This document shows positions 54,854 to 64,000 of a stretch of DNA of 64,000 nt, piece after piece. Position numbers and translations under genes: made by a program. Source of the DNA: Bacteroidota bacterium (GTDB lineage: Bacteria; Bacteroidota; Bacteroidia; AKYH767-A; 2013-40CM-41-45). The stretch lies in assembly GCA_016711505.1 (NCBI GenBank), contig JADJSV010000001.1, positions 186,001 to 250,000 on the forward strand, read 5' to 3'. Within the stretch, counting starts at the first letter, position 1. Each line of letters opens with the position of its first letter. The notes below the pieces were generated by a model, which was not told the DNA's origin, searched no databases, and worked only from the letters and a program-made list of their open reading frames with translations.

Positions 54854-57168
54854 TTATTCTTCTTCTTCTTCCAGGTTGTAATAAGCCTTCCGCATTTCAC
54901 GCGGTTGAAGATCCGACATCTTTTTCAATAGAGTATCAAACGCCATTGCATTCTCTTTCAGGAAAACTGAATTAGCAACACTTACTTTTTCACGTGTTGT
55001 TAAATGCCAGCTTAGTGAAATGTCTTGTTCCTTCGTTGGTAATTCAAACTTGATAAAATCAAACTGACTGCCGAACCAACCCTTTGCATATTCATAGGCT
55101 TCATCCTGGTTGTAATCCTGTATCGTTAAAAGGTTGTTGTAAATATTTCCCAGTGGAGCAAAGAAGTTTTGAATGATTGTTTGTTGCGGTTTGTTTTCAA
55201 TCGGACGACTCTTATGCGAATCTCTGATGTCAACGAAGATAACACCACTCGTATTTTCTTCTATCCATTTTCTGAAGACATAAAGAACCTCAGAGATGTT
55301 TTCAATCCGGTGTTATCCCGAATACCTGCATCCATTACATACGTTACAGGCTCGCTTGGTAAACTCACCGGAGGAAGAATGTAAGGGAAGGTTGCATTCA
55401 TTCTCAACACTGATGTGAACCGAATGTTATTGGCACGTTGATCTTTGTACAATCGCTGGAATTCAATTTCATCGATTGTAGTTTCAAAATTGAAAGAAGA
55501 ATCTGCAGCATGGTCAGTCAGATAACTGACATGTTGTGGTGAAATGAGTAATCTCCGGCCGTCATTTACAATAGTAGGCGAGAAGATCATCATTGGAATC
55601 AATCCACTTGCTTCTGCCTCTTTGTATGATGATAACGGTTTGCTTAATACGTAACCCGTATTTTCATTCAACTGTTGCTCGAATGCATACGCACGGTCTT
55701 TGTTGAATTTAGTTTCACCTTCTTTGAATTTCTGAATGTTGAAAAACAAATCACTTACCGTAATACTAAAGGCGATCGGATTCAAAAGATCTTTTCCGAC
55801 ATTCGTAATGCTTTTTGTATTGCTGACCTTCTGATGTATACCTAGTCTTTTCTGTAAATATAATTCACGGTAGTAAGCAGCACCGATCATGCCTCCGGAT
55901 GCACCAGAAATTAATTGTGTTGAATTAATAAACTCATTATTGGTCAGACTGTCTGCCATTTCCATGATACGGAATGCCCATATAGAAGCTCTTAATCCAC
56001 CACCCGAACAATTGATGAAGATCATCTTCGGTTTCTCTTTCTTCGTAATGAATTTATCTTTCCATTTCTCCAGAAGTACAATCGTTGAATCGTAATCTGA
56101 TTTTACAATGTCAGGATTTGAATTCGTATTGAAAGCGTCAATGCTGTATTTCGATCTTCCTTTATTGTATTCCATTCCATATGCTTTATTATCGGAATAG
56201 AAGACACCATATTGTGAAATGAAATTGATGATCAATATGAAAAGGATCAGAACAGAAGTGGACCAGGCTTTTAACCAAAACCGGAAAGCGCTGCTGAGCA
56301 TGATGAACATTGAAAAGATCAGGATCACTGAAGCACCTGCAGGAATTTTGAACAGAGAATAATCTTTGAACAATCCCATCAGAATGAAAAATGCAAATAC
56401 AATAATTTCAACTATCGCTGCATTGAGATGGTTTTGTCTGAAAACAGATTCAACCATTTCAGGCGAATAATGTCCTGTTTCACGTACAAGTTTTACTTTG
56501 TATGGATTCGATAAATAAGTATCGACTCGCCATGCACGCTCATTCGATTGTGACCGACTGAAAGCTTTCCGTCTCATTCCGCCATCATCATCACGGATGT
56601 GCTTTGCAAATGGAGCGTTCGGATCTGAATCTGATGACTCCATTCCAAACATCAGAATTACATCTTTGTTTGTCCTGAAGAAATAGGTCAGGGTAACCAT
56701 GATCATCAAAGCCAGTCCGATCAGAAACCCTAAGATCTGTGAAAATATATTCCACACACCCTGATACTCATTGTTGATCTGGAAATAAATAATGTTGATC
56801 ATGTATGTCAACACAAATAAAGCCGGAACAATAAAATTGTTGACAGTATATTTTAAGAAAGGTCTTGAGAGAGTTGCTATGAAAGGAAACCTGAAACCAT
56901 TCATGATGTAACTGGAAATATTGAACACCATAATAAAACTTCCCGTTGCAAATCCAATGATGAGGAAAGATGTAAATCCAACTGATCCCATATACTCAGG
57001 ATCCAGGAACAAATATGGGATACCGAAAGTTTGTGATGAACTATTCGTAACCCATCCGAAAAGTATGATCCAATAGAGCAGGAGCAAATGGTTTTTCTTC
57101 AGCAGAACTATCAGCAGCTGAATTGGAAATGAATAGAAAAATCGTTGTCTTACCTTCGATGAAATCAT
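54854..57168 (-). CDS. membrane-anchored patatin-like phospholipase, one frameshift
   Basis: About 770 residues when one missing base near 55285 is restored. Seven hydrophobic segments (about 25-42, 63-85, 111-130, 142-164, 250-270, 277-295, 300-320) precede a patatin domain. The oxyanion Gly run is at residues 389-391 (SGGGLRAS), the nucleophile Ser424 in GASGG, and the catalytic Asp in DAGIRDN. Lipases of this type cut acyl chains from phospholipids. The long multi-span N-terminus is unusual; most bacterial patatins are soluble. After the frameshift the tail continues to an acidic Glu run at the end. Confidence 0.8.
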
Positions 57169-57282
57169 ACTTAGGGTCAGGGCAGATTTAGTTGTTATCT
57201 GCCAGTATTAATATACGAAGAGAATGAGTTTTAGTTGTCACAATTTATACGCAACTTCTTACATTTCTTGAGTTTAAACTGC

Positions 57283-58938
57283 TTATTCTGATATTTTATT
57301 GTCTACGATCTGAAGGATTTCTTTTTCCATGTTTTCGGCAGCAGCTTTCAATGCTTCCGCTTCTTTCATTGTTTTTTCCATGTAAGCTTTGTCTTTCAAT
57401 CCAGACCCATTGACTTTTACGTTCAAATAAGCTCCGATTATTGCAGATCGCGCACACAAAGCTCCAACACCGGCGTCGGTCACTGAATTCGGAGTACCTT
57501 CTTTGACCATTTCTTTGATAATTGTCATTGACTCCAGACAGATCTTCATTGTCTTCAAAGGAACTTCGATAGCATTCAAAGTCGCTGCCTGTATGGCTTC
57601 ACTGCGACTTACCTTCTCCTGATCGGTTCCTTTCGGTAAACCAAATGCATTCATGATCTGGTTAAAAGCACGAGTGTCTTCATCAACCAGAGCAATGAGA
57701 TTTTTCTTAATGACCTGACCTTTATCAGCCCATTCTGAAAATTCTTTCCACCGATCGTCCCAGCCTTTTTTATGTGATGACAAATTTGCAACCATTGTTG
57801 CCAGAGAAATTCCTAAGGCGCCCATGTATGCAGAAACAGATCCACCACCCGGAGCAGGAGATTCTGATGCAGTCTCATCTGCAAAATCGATCAACGACAT
57901 ACTTACCAGTCGTTCATCAGCTTTATCACGCAACTGATATTCTATGATTCTTTCTTCAGGTTTAAATGGCGATAATTCATCAAGTCCAAGTGACTTTATT
58001 GCAATTCTCACTAATTCCTTTTCAGAAACACCTGTCGAACGATTTTGTTTTTCAAGAAAATATTTTCCTGCATCTGTAAGCGATTTCAACGGAACCAGTC
58101 CGACCAGTTCAGAACCTGTTACACGCATGCCTCTGTTGTAAGCACTCTTCACACATTCATCAAATGCAATGTGCAGGGGAGTGATATTGATATTTGTCAG
58201 ATTCATACTGACCTGAGCAATTCCGTATTCTTCAATGAACCAGCCGATGGCTTTTACAGACTTGCATGTTCCGGGTTGAACAACATCTTCACCTTTTTCA
58301 TTTTTGATCTTTCTTCCGTTCTCTCTGATATCAAACGCAACCGAATTTGCACGACGAACAGAAGTCGTATTCAGATTCGCATTATAAGCTATCAGAAAAT
58401 CCCGGGCACCGATTACTGTTGCACCACTTTTTGCAGAGTATTCAGAAGGACCAAAATCAGGTTTCCATTCGGCCTGTTTTATTTTTGTGAAAAAACCTTC
58501 GTATTCTCCGGCGCGGATGATTGATAAATTTTTTCTTGCAGGATTACTTTGTGCAGATTCATATAAATATACCGGAAGGTTCAATAGTTTTCCGACTTTC
58601 TCGCCTAATTTTTTTGCAAACACAACCGTTTCTTCCATTGTAATTCCTGAAATTGGAATCAACGGGCAAACATCTGTTGCGCCCATCCGTGGATGTTCGC
58701 CTTTGTGCTTACTCATATCGATCAACTCAGCAGCTTTTTCAATTCCTCTGAAAGCCGCTTCAATTACTGCATCCGGTTCGCCTACAAATGTTACTACAGT
58801 TCGATTAGTAGCATTTCCCGGATCTACATTCAACAATTTAATTCCTTCAACACTTTCAATTCTGTCTGTGATCTGACGGATAATATTCAGATCTCTTCCT
58901 TCACTAAAATTGGGTACGCATTCAATTAATTGCTTCAT
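57283..58938 (-). CDS. ftcD: bifunctional glutamate formiminotransferase / formimidoyl-THF cyclodeaminase
   Basis: A 551-residue fusion. The N-terminal formiminotransferase begins IECVPNFSEGRDLNIIRQI and has DMSKHKGEHPRMGATDVCPLIP. The C-terminal cyclodeaminase (about 340-551) has FADETASESPAPGGGSVSAY. Together they move the formimino group of formiminoglutamate, the last intermediate of histidine breakdown, onto tetrahydrofolate and release ammonia. It follows hutI by 15 bases and is probably co-transcribed with it. Confidence 0.93.
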   Translation of the reverse strand: MKQLIECVPNFSEGRDLNIIRQITDRIESVEGIKLLNVDPGNATNRTVVTFVGEPDAVIEAAFRGIEKAAELIDMSKHKGEHPRMGATDVCPLIPISGITMEETVVFAKKLGEKVGKLLNLPVYLYESAQSNPARKNLSIIRAGEYEGFFTKIKQAEWKPDFGPSEYSAKSGATVIGARDFLIAYNANLNTTSVRRANSVAFDIRENGRKIKNEKGEDVVQPGTCKSVKAIGWFIEEYGIAQVSMNLTNINITPLHIAFDECVKSAYNRGMRVTGSELVGLVPLKSLTDAGKYFLEKQNRSTGVSEKELVRIAIKSLGLDELSPFKPEERIIEYQLRDKADERLVSMSLIDFADETASESPAPGGGSVSAYMGALGISLATMVANLSSHKKGWDDRWKEFSEWADKGQVIKKNLIALVDEDTRAFNQIMNAFGLPKGTDQEKVSRSEAIQAATLNAIEVPLKTMKICLESMTIIKEMVKEGTPNSVTDAGVGALCARSAIIGAYLNVKVNGSGLKDKAYMEKTMKEAEALKAAAENMEKEILQIVDNKISE

Positions 58939-58953
58939 TGGTGATATTTCTTT

Positions 58954-60203
58954 TTAGATTTTTTTACCATTCAGAACGATCGTATCAATCAATACACTTC
59001 CGAATGAATAGGGTATAAAATTATAACTTGGAATCTCTTTTGTAACGAACATATTGGCTTTTTTACCAACTGCAATACTGCCATGTGTTTTGCTTAATCC
59101 CATAGCATATGCAGAATTAGTTGTTGATGCTATGATCGCTTCTTCAGGTGTCATTTTATAAAGTATGCATGCTAAAGAAATCATCTGATTCATATTGCCG
59201 CTGGGACAACTGCCGGGATTGAAATCGCTGGAAATTGCAACCGGTAATCCTGCATCGATCATTTGTCGTACTGCCGGTTTTTGCAAACTCAGAAAAAATT
59301 GCGCTCCCGGAAGAATGACAGGCATTGTATTTGAACTTTTCAAAGCAGCGATATCATTGACATTGATAAACTCCAGATGATCTACACTGATCGCTCCTGA
59401 TTTTACACCAGCCTGAATTCCGCCGCTGTGAGAAAGTTGTTCTGCATGAACTTTCGGAATTAATCCGTACTTATTCGAAGCTTCAAATAATTGAATCGCT
59501 TCTTCGGCGGTAAAATAATTTTGTTCGCAGAATATGTCACAATAATCTGCAAGCTTTTCTGAAGCGATTGCAGGAAGCATTTCATCAATGAGTAACTTCA
59601 AATATCCTGCTTTATTTCCTTTGTATTCGGAAGGAACAGCATGAGCTCCGAGAAATGTTGCTTTCACATCAATAGGAACGGTTTCTTTGATGTGCTTAAT
59701 TACACGCAACATTTTAAGTTCGCTCTCTAAGGTTAATCCATAGCCACTTTTATCTCAACACAACCGGTACCTTGACTAATGATCTCATTTATTCTGACCA
59801 TTGCCTGGACATAAAGTTCTTCCTCCGTAGCAACTCTTAACTTATTTGCTGAATTCAAAATTCCACCACCACGACTGAAGATTTCTTCATACGATAATCC
59901 TTTGATCCTGTCAACGAATTCCTGTTCGCGATTTCCTGCGTAAACAATGTGTGTATGTGAATCGCACCATGATGGAAAAACATGTTTTCCTGTAGCATCT
60001 ATTGTTGTTTCGATTTCTGTTCGATCCAACTGAAGGAACTGAGGCGAGTCCATCTTCCCAAAAGATGAGATCTTATCGTCTTTGCAATGCACAAAAGCGT
60101 TATCAATCGTTTGAATGGCAGCCATTTCCGCACCTGAGTACTTCAGATGAATTTCTGATTCTGTGTGGACCAGGGTCCTGATATTCTTTATTAAAAGGCT
60201 CAT
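58954..60203 (-). CDS. hutI: imidazolonepropionase, one frameshift
   Basis: A zinc amidohydrolase that opens imidazolonepropionate in histidine degradation. The N-terminal part includes FPSWCDSHTHIVYAGNREQEF, with the metal His pair. The frame breaks at a short homopolymer near 59747-59751; adding one A gives GCVEIKSGYGLTLESELKM and restores the C-terminal two-thirds. Joined length is about 415 residues. It precedes ftcD by 15 bases. The other hut genes (hutH, hutU) are not in this window. Confidence 0.9.
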
Positions 60204-60225
60204 GAAATCTGCGTAGATTCGCCTT

Positions 60226-60233
60226 CGAAAATA
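60226..60233 (-). promoter_or_regulatory. possible -7 element for hutI-ftcD
   Basis: On the minus strand TATTTTCG fits TAnnTTyG, 22 bases before the hutI ATG at 60203. Confidence 0.4.
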
Positions 60234-60262
60234 AGAATAATACCATCAACTCAACCACTTCA

Positions 60263-61397
60263 TACTTTGATGTTATCATCGTCGGTGCCGGACCTGCAGG
60301 GAGTACATGTGCGCTGACTTTATCAGGTCATGGACTGAAGGTTGCAGTCTTCGAAAAGTGCACATTTCCAAGGGATAAGGTCTGTGGAGATGCAATCGGA
60401 AGCAGGGTTCGGAATGTGCTGAAAAAGCTGGATCCGCAATTAACAATTGAGTTAGAACAATTTGAAAAGAAAGCCTATTCACGCGGATGGAAACTGATTA
60501 CTCCTTCAAAAGAAGAGATCAAATTGAATTTTGTGAATCACGGTTATGTTTCTGCAAGAATTGATTTTGATAATTTTTTGTTTCAGAAAATAAAAGCAAA
60601 ACCTGACCTGACTGTTTTTGAAAATAATGTTATAAAAACAGGTGGTCAGAAGTGAAGGATTAATTCTATGTACAAATAATTCCGGTGAAGTTTTTACAAC
60701 TAAACTGATCATTGCTTGTGATGGTGCACATAGCGTAGTAAATAAATTATCAGCTGACCATTTCGTGGATCATGATCATTATTCGGGAGCTGTGCGGGCT
60801 TATTATAAAAACATTTCCGGAATTGAAAAAGACATTATCGAGATTCATCTGAGTAAAAATTTTCTTCCCGGATATTTCTGGATCTTTCCTGTAAGCGATA
60901 CTGTTTCTAACGTAGGTTTTGGAATGCTTTCGTCCGATATAAGCAAGAGAAAGATCGATCTGAAAAAATCACTTCACAGAATTATTGAAGAGGATGAAAC
61001 GTTGTCAAAGCGATTTATAGATTCAGAAATGCTTGGTGAAGTAAAAGGTTTTGGATTGCCATTAGGCGGCAAAAAAAGGTCGCTGTCAGGAAATAATTAC
61101 ATGCTTTGTGGTGATGCAGCTTCTCTAATTGATGCACTCAATGGTGAAGGAATAGGTAATGCAATGTTAAGCGGATTTCATGCCGGAAAAATTGCAATTA
61201 ATGCCGTCCGCGCAAACAATTTTTCTGCAGAATACCTCATGCAATATGACATCGAACTCAATGCCAGACTTCTTCCTGAATTAAAACAGAAATTATTTTT
61301 CCAGAAACTCTTCAACCGGCCATGGCTGATCAATACTCTTGTATATATTGGAAACAGGAATCGGTTTTTGAGGGAATGGCTTGGGAGAAAGTTGTAG
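60263..61397 (+). CDS. geranylgeranyl-reductase-like FAD oxidoreductase, start unresolved, one frameshift
   Basis: A flavoprotein of the geranylgeranyl reductase / FixC family. The FAD Rossmann motif is VIIVGAGPAGSTCAL near 60270, followed by KVAVFEKCTFPRDKVCGDAIG. A later IACDGAHSVVNK and the CGDAASLIDALNGEGIGNAM block are typical. The frame shifts near 60641, where one extra G is likely. No ATG is in frame at the 5' end; the first visible residues are around 60263, with CTG 60209 a possible start, so another indel may lie upstream. It probably reduces a polyprenyl chain or a related lipid. Divergent from hutI. Confidence 0.78.
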
Positions 61398-61670
61398 GTT
61401 GCTTTAAGAATCTATTTAGTAAGATTCAAAATAGGTTGTTGTTCTCAGAACCTAACCTGTCAAAAGTGGTTTTTTGACTTATAACTTCTGCTTCCGATAC
61501 CTATCCCAAAGGCCTTAACTGTAGAGAAAAATCAAAAGAATTGTATCTCTATCTGTTGACGTGAGATTATTTCAAAAAAAGTATTTTATGTTAGACTTGA
61601 TTGCTGTCAGCAAATGCTTAATATCATTTGTTTAAGATGAATGAAATATTCGTTGTGCCTTATAGATAAT

Positions 61671-61940
61671 CAGGCCCGTTAGGGCCATACTTTTGGTAAC
61701 ACAAGAACGCATAAGTGCGCTGAGCCCTTTAGGGGCGTACTCTTTAAACACATTGCTTTTTTTTGACAACGAAAGTATAATTGGATATCAGGAACATGCC
61801 GAATGCAACTACTAAGTGCTGGAACTTTTGTCTAGGTGAATTAATGGAAACATGCATTATGTTTAAAGAGTGCGCCCCTAAAGGGGCTTGACTTTCTCGT
61901 GTAGTCTAGTGTTGCAAAGTATGGCCCTAAGGGGCCTGTC
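61671..61940. repeat. long inverted repeat, MITE-like, in a 694-base spacer
   Basis: Left arm 61671-61750 and right arm 61861-61940 are imperfect reverse complements of about 80 bases. Shared words include CAGGCCCxTTAGGGCCATACTTT, the GCCCCTTTAGGGGCG palindrome type, and TACTCTTTAAACA at the inner edge. A 110-base spacer separates them. No transposase is encoded and no target duplication was confirmed. The rest of the 61398-62091 spacer holds no credible gene. It could be a miniature inverted-repeat element or a large folded RNA. Confidence 0.65.
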
Positions 61941-62079
61941 TCTTCTAAATATATATCCATAATATTAAATCTTTAGTTTAGCTTAATGACATTGAGCTAA
62001 TGCAGATTTGACTTTATTCTTAACATCCAACCGTTAATTTAATACTAAAACCGTCTGCAAACCCATTCATCTCTTTGCC

Positions 62080-62087
62080 TACCTTCG
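62080..62087 (+). promoter_or_regulatory. possible -7 element for aroC
   Basis: TACCTTCG fits TAnnTTyG and ends four bases before the ATG at 62092, so the aroC message may be leaderless. No strong -33 element is seen. Confidence 0.35.
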
Positions 62088-62091
62088 ACCA

Positions 62092-63174
62092 ATGGCAGGA
62101 AATACATTTGGAACTCTATTCAGATTGACAACTTTTGGTGAATCGCACGGACCGGCAATTGGTGGCATCATTGATGGCTGTCCTGCCGGATTAAAGATCG
62201 ATGCAGATATCATTCTTCATGATCTGAGTCGTCGCAGACCGGGACAATCCGTCATCACAACCCAACGAAACGAACCGGACGATTTTGAGATTTTATCAGG
62301 TATATATAAGGGTGTGACTACAGGCAGTCCTATTGCATTTGTGATCAGGAATAAAGATCAACGACCTGATGATTATGCTGCAATGAAAACTGCATATCGA
62401 CCGTCGCATGCTGACTTTACATACGACCAGAAGTATGGTCATCGCGATCACCGTGGAAGCGGAAGGGCAAGCGCAAGAGAAACGGCATCAAGGGTTTTTG
62501 GTGGGGCAATTGCACGTCAGTTATTGTCAGGTTTTGGAATCAAATTAGACGCTTATGTATCTGCCGTCGGACCATTAAAAATGGGTGATAATTATGAACA
62601 TGTTGATTTCTCCAAAATTGAATCCAATATTGTTCGTTGTCCGGATGTGGAACTGGCAAAAAAGATGATTGAATATCTTGAAGAATTAAAGAAAGCCGGC
62701 GACACAACAGGTGGAGTCATGACTTGTGTCATAAAAGATGTTCCTGCCGGATTAGGCGAGCCCGTTTTTGATAAGCTTCACGCGGATCTTGGAAAATCGA
62801 TTCTGAGCATCAACGCTGTACATGGCTTTGAATACGGAAGTGGTTTTGCCGGGGCTGCAATGAAAGGATCTGAACATAACGATCTGTTTAAAAAAGAAGG
62901 AAAGAAGATCGTTACTTCCTCAAACAATTCAGGTGGTATACAAGGTGGAATTTCAAATGGAATGGACATATTTTTCAGAGTAGCATTCAAACCTGTATCA
63001 ACTTTGATGATCGAACAGAAAACAGTCGATAATGAGGGCAAGGATATTGCCTTAAAGGCTGAAGGGCGACATGATCCCTGTGTGGTTCCCAGAGCAGTTC
63101 CAATAGTTGAAGCAATGGCAGCTCTCACTTTAGCAGATCATTTATTAAGAAACCGCAACAGCAAATTAGTATAA
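62092..63174 (+). CDS. aroC: chorismate synthase
   Basis: A 360-residue FMN-dependent enzyme that makes chorismate, the last step of the shikimate pathway. Conserved blocks include TFGESHGPAIGGIIDGCPAG, RRRPGQSVITTQR, the YGHRDHRGSGRASARETASRV loop and a C-terminal VVPRAVPIVEAMAALTLADH. Length and motifs are complete. An AsmA-like gene starts 30 bases downstream. Confidence 0.97.
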   Translation: MAGNTFGTLFRLTTFGESHGPAIGGIIDGCPAGLKIDADIILHDLSRRRPGQSVITTQRNEPDDFEILSGIYKGVTTGSPIAFVIRNKDQRPDDYAAMKTAYRPSHADFTYDQKYGHRDHRGSGRASARETASRVFGGAIARQLLSGFGIKLDAYVSAVGPLKMGDNYEHVDFSKIESNIVRCPDVELAKKMIEYLEELKKAGDTTGGVMTCVIKDVPAGLGEPVFDKLHADLGKSILSINAVHGFEYGSGFAGAAMKGSEHNDLFKKEGKKIVTSSNNSGGIQGGISNGMDIFFRVAFKPVSTLMIEQKTVDNEGKDIALKAEGRHDPCVVPRAVPIVEAMAALTLADHLLRNRNSKLV

Positions 63175-63204
63175 TAAAAAAACGAGTTAAACATCACATT
63201 CAAA

Positions 63205-64000
63205 ATGAAAAAATTATTCAAATTTATTGCAATCTTCATTGTCATTTTACTGGTAATCCTGATTTCCGTACCATTTATTTTTAAAGGGAAAATTGTGGCA
63301 ATGGTTAAGGAAGAGACTAACAAAAGTATCAATGCAAAAGTGGACTTTGGAGATTTTGATCTTTCATTGATCAGAAATTTTCCTAATTTCTCTCTGCGGG
63401 TAAATAATTTATCTGTAATAAATATTGCTCCATTTGAAGGAGACACTTTGATCTTTGCAAAACAACTCGATCTCACAATCGATGTTATGAGTGTGATAAA
63501 AGGCGAACAGATCAGTATCAGAAAAGTTGGTATCGATTCTCCTGTTATGTATTTTCTTGTGAATGAAGCGGGAAAAGCGAATTGGGATATTGCAAAGCCT
63601 AGTGTCGAACCGGCAGGAGCAGAGAAGCCTTCAACATTTAAAGCTTCATTGCAGAAATATTCTATTTCAAACGGACTTATCGTTTATGATGATAAGACAA
63701 TGCCCTTCTTCCTGAAACTCGACAATGTAAACCATTCGGGAAGCGGCGATTTTACTCAGGATCTTTTTGAATTAAGAACTACCACTGAAGTTGGTAAAAC
63801 AGACATGGCATATGGTGGAGTAAATTATATTAATAAAGCCAGAACAAAGATTGATGCTGATCTTGACATGAATATGAAAGAGATGCGTTTCACTTTTAAG
63901 AATAATAAAATTCAACTGAATGAATTGTTCCTTGATTTCTCAGGATGGGTCATGATGCCGGATACTAATATCGACATGGATCTGAAATTTGCAGCAGCGC
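63205..64000 (+). CDS. AsmA-family envelope protein, 5' part (cut by window edge)
   Basis: An open frame from ATG 63205 to the window end, 265 codons so far. One N-terminal membrane helix (residues 4-26, FIAIFIVILLVILISVPFIF) is followed by an AsmA-type N-terminal domain: INAKVDFGDFDLSLIRNFPNFSLRVNNLSV, then ISIRKVGIDSPVMYFLVNEAGKANWDIAKP. AsmA and TamB proteins form long beta-grooves that carry lipids between membranes. The remainder of the gene lies outside the window. Confidence 0.85.
   Translation, partial: MKKLFKFIAIFIVILLVILISVPFIFKGKIVAMVKEETNKSINAKVDFGDFDLSLIRNFPNFSLRVNNLSVINIAPFEGDTLIFAKQLDLTIDVMSVIKGEQISIRKVGIDSPVMYFLVNEAGKANWDIAKPSVEPAGAEKPSTFKASLQKYSISNGLIVYDDKTMPFFLKLDNVNHSGSGDFTQDLFELRTTTEVGKTDMAYGGVNYINKARTKIDADLDMNMKEMRFTFKNNKIQLNELFLDFSGWVMMPDTNIDMDLKFAAA

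Noticed and set aside
58045..58876. Long open frames antisense to ftcD
   Set aside because: Codons mirror the strongly supported ftcD reading frame and have no motif.
1..64000. tRNA, rRNA or self-splicing intron genes
   Set aside because: No T-loop-like motif or conserved rRNA segment was seen in any spacer. A covariance-model scan would be decisive.

Overview
The window is a 64 kb piece of an AT-rich chromosome of a member of the Bacteroidota, probably a free-living or environmental lineage near Chitinophagales/Sphingobacteriales. Four things support this placement: TonB-dependent receptors with an N-terminal carboxypeptidase-regulatory-like domain, a PKD-repeat protein with a gliding-motility/type IX secretion C-terminal domain, a bacillithiol glycosyltransferase (BshA), and many upstream boxes matching TAnnTTTG, the Bacteroidota -7 promoter element. 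No tRNA, rRNA, CRISPR array, insertion sequence or prophage was found.

Layout. 0-5.3 kb: a small lipoprotein, an apparently autoregulated TetR / HMA-like / MFS exporter operon, then an ABC-2 exporter operon with a LolA-like protein. 5.3-14.4 kb: RhlE helicase and cold-shock protein, a TonB receptor followed by a LytS/LytTR two-component pair, GlmM and a cysteine desulfurase. 14.4-19.8 kb (minus strand): an ECF sigma / single-pass membrane protein / Spy-like triad, a split transketolase with a VWA-domain gene lying between its halves, and an Hsp15-type S4 protein. 19.9-20.6 kb: an unusual array of about 113-bp units. 20.6-31 kb: AI-2E-family permease, OstA/LptA-like protein, class A beta-lactamase-like protein, PriA, and a giant PKD protein. 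31-43.8 kb: TpiA, PrmA, a 1499-residue secreted protein of unknown function, PlsY, a TPR protein, a GH3-serine hydrolase fusion, BshA and HemJ. 43.9-47.4 kb (minus): an LTA-synthase-like phosphotransferase with two diacylglycerol kinases and a YciH/SUI1 factor. 47.4-51.2 kb: small lipoproteins, a tiny Cys-motif membrane protein, and a fused E1 dehydrogenase. 51.3-57.2 kb: TonB receptor plus MFS, and a membrane-anchored patatin. 57.3-61.4 kb: FtcD and HutI of histidine degradation, and a geranylgeranyl-reductase-like flavoprotein. 61.4-64 kb: a large inverted repeat, AroC and the start of an AsmA-like protein.

Two features cut across the window. First, ten genes, several of them normally essential, are broken by single-base indels that often fall in homopolymers. 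These are densest at 20.6-32.4 kb and look more like uncorrected long-read errors than real decay. Second, several intergenic spacers carry hairpins built from 7-base tandem units, each with a different sequence but the same design, and most sit directly at gene ends.

The most coherent physiological theme is the envelope: lipid-headgroup recycling, lipoprotein and LPS handling, cell-wall hydrolases and secreted proteins. The most notable candidates for new biology are the phosphoglycerol-transferase / DAG-kinase operon, the VWA gene inside the split transketolase, the 1499-residue protein, and the intergenic repeat families. Bases 1-76 hold nothing I can identify.
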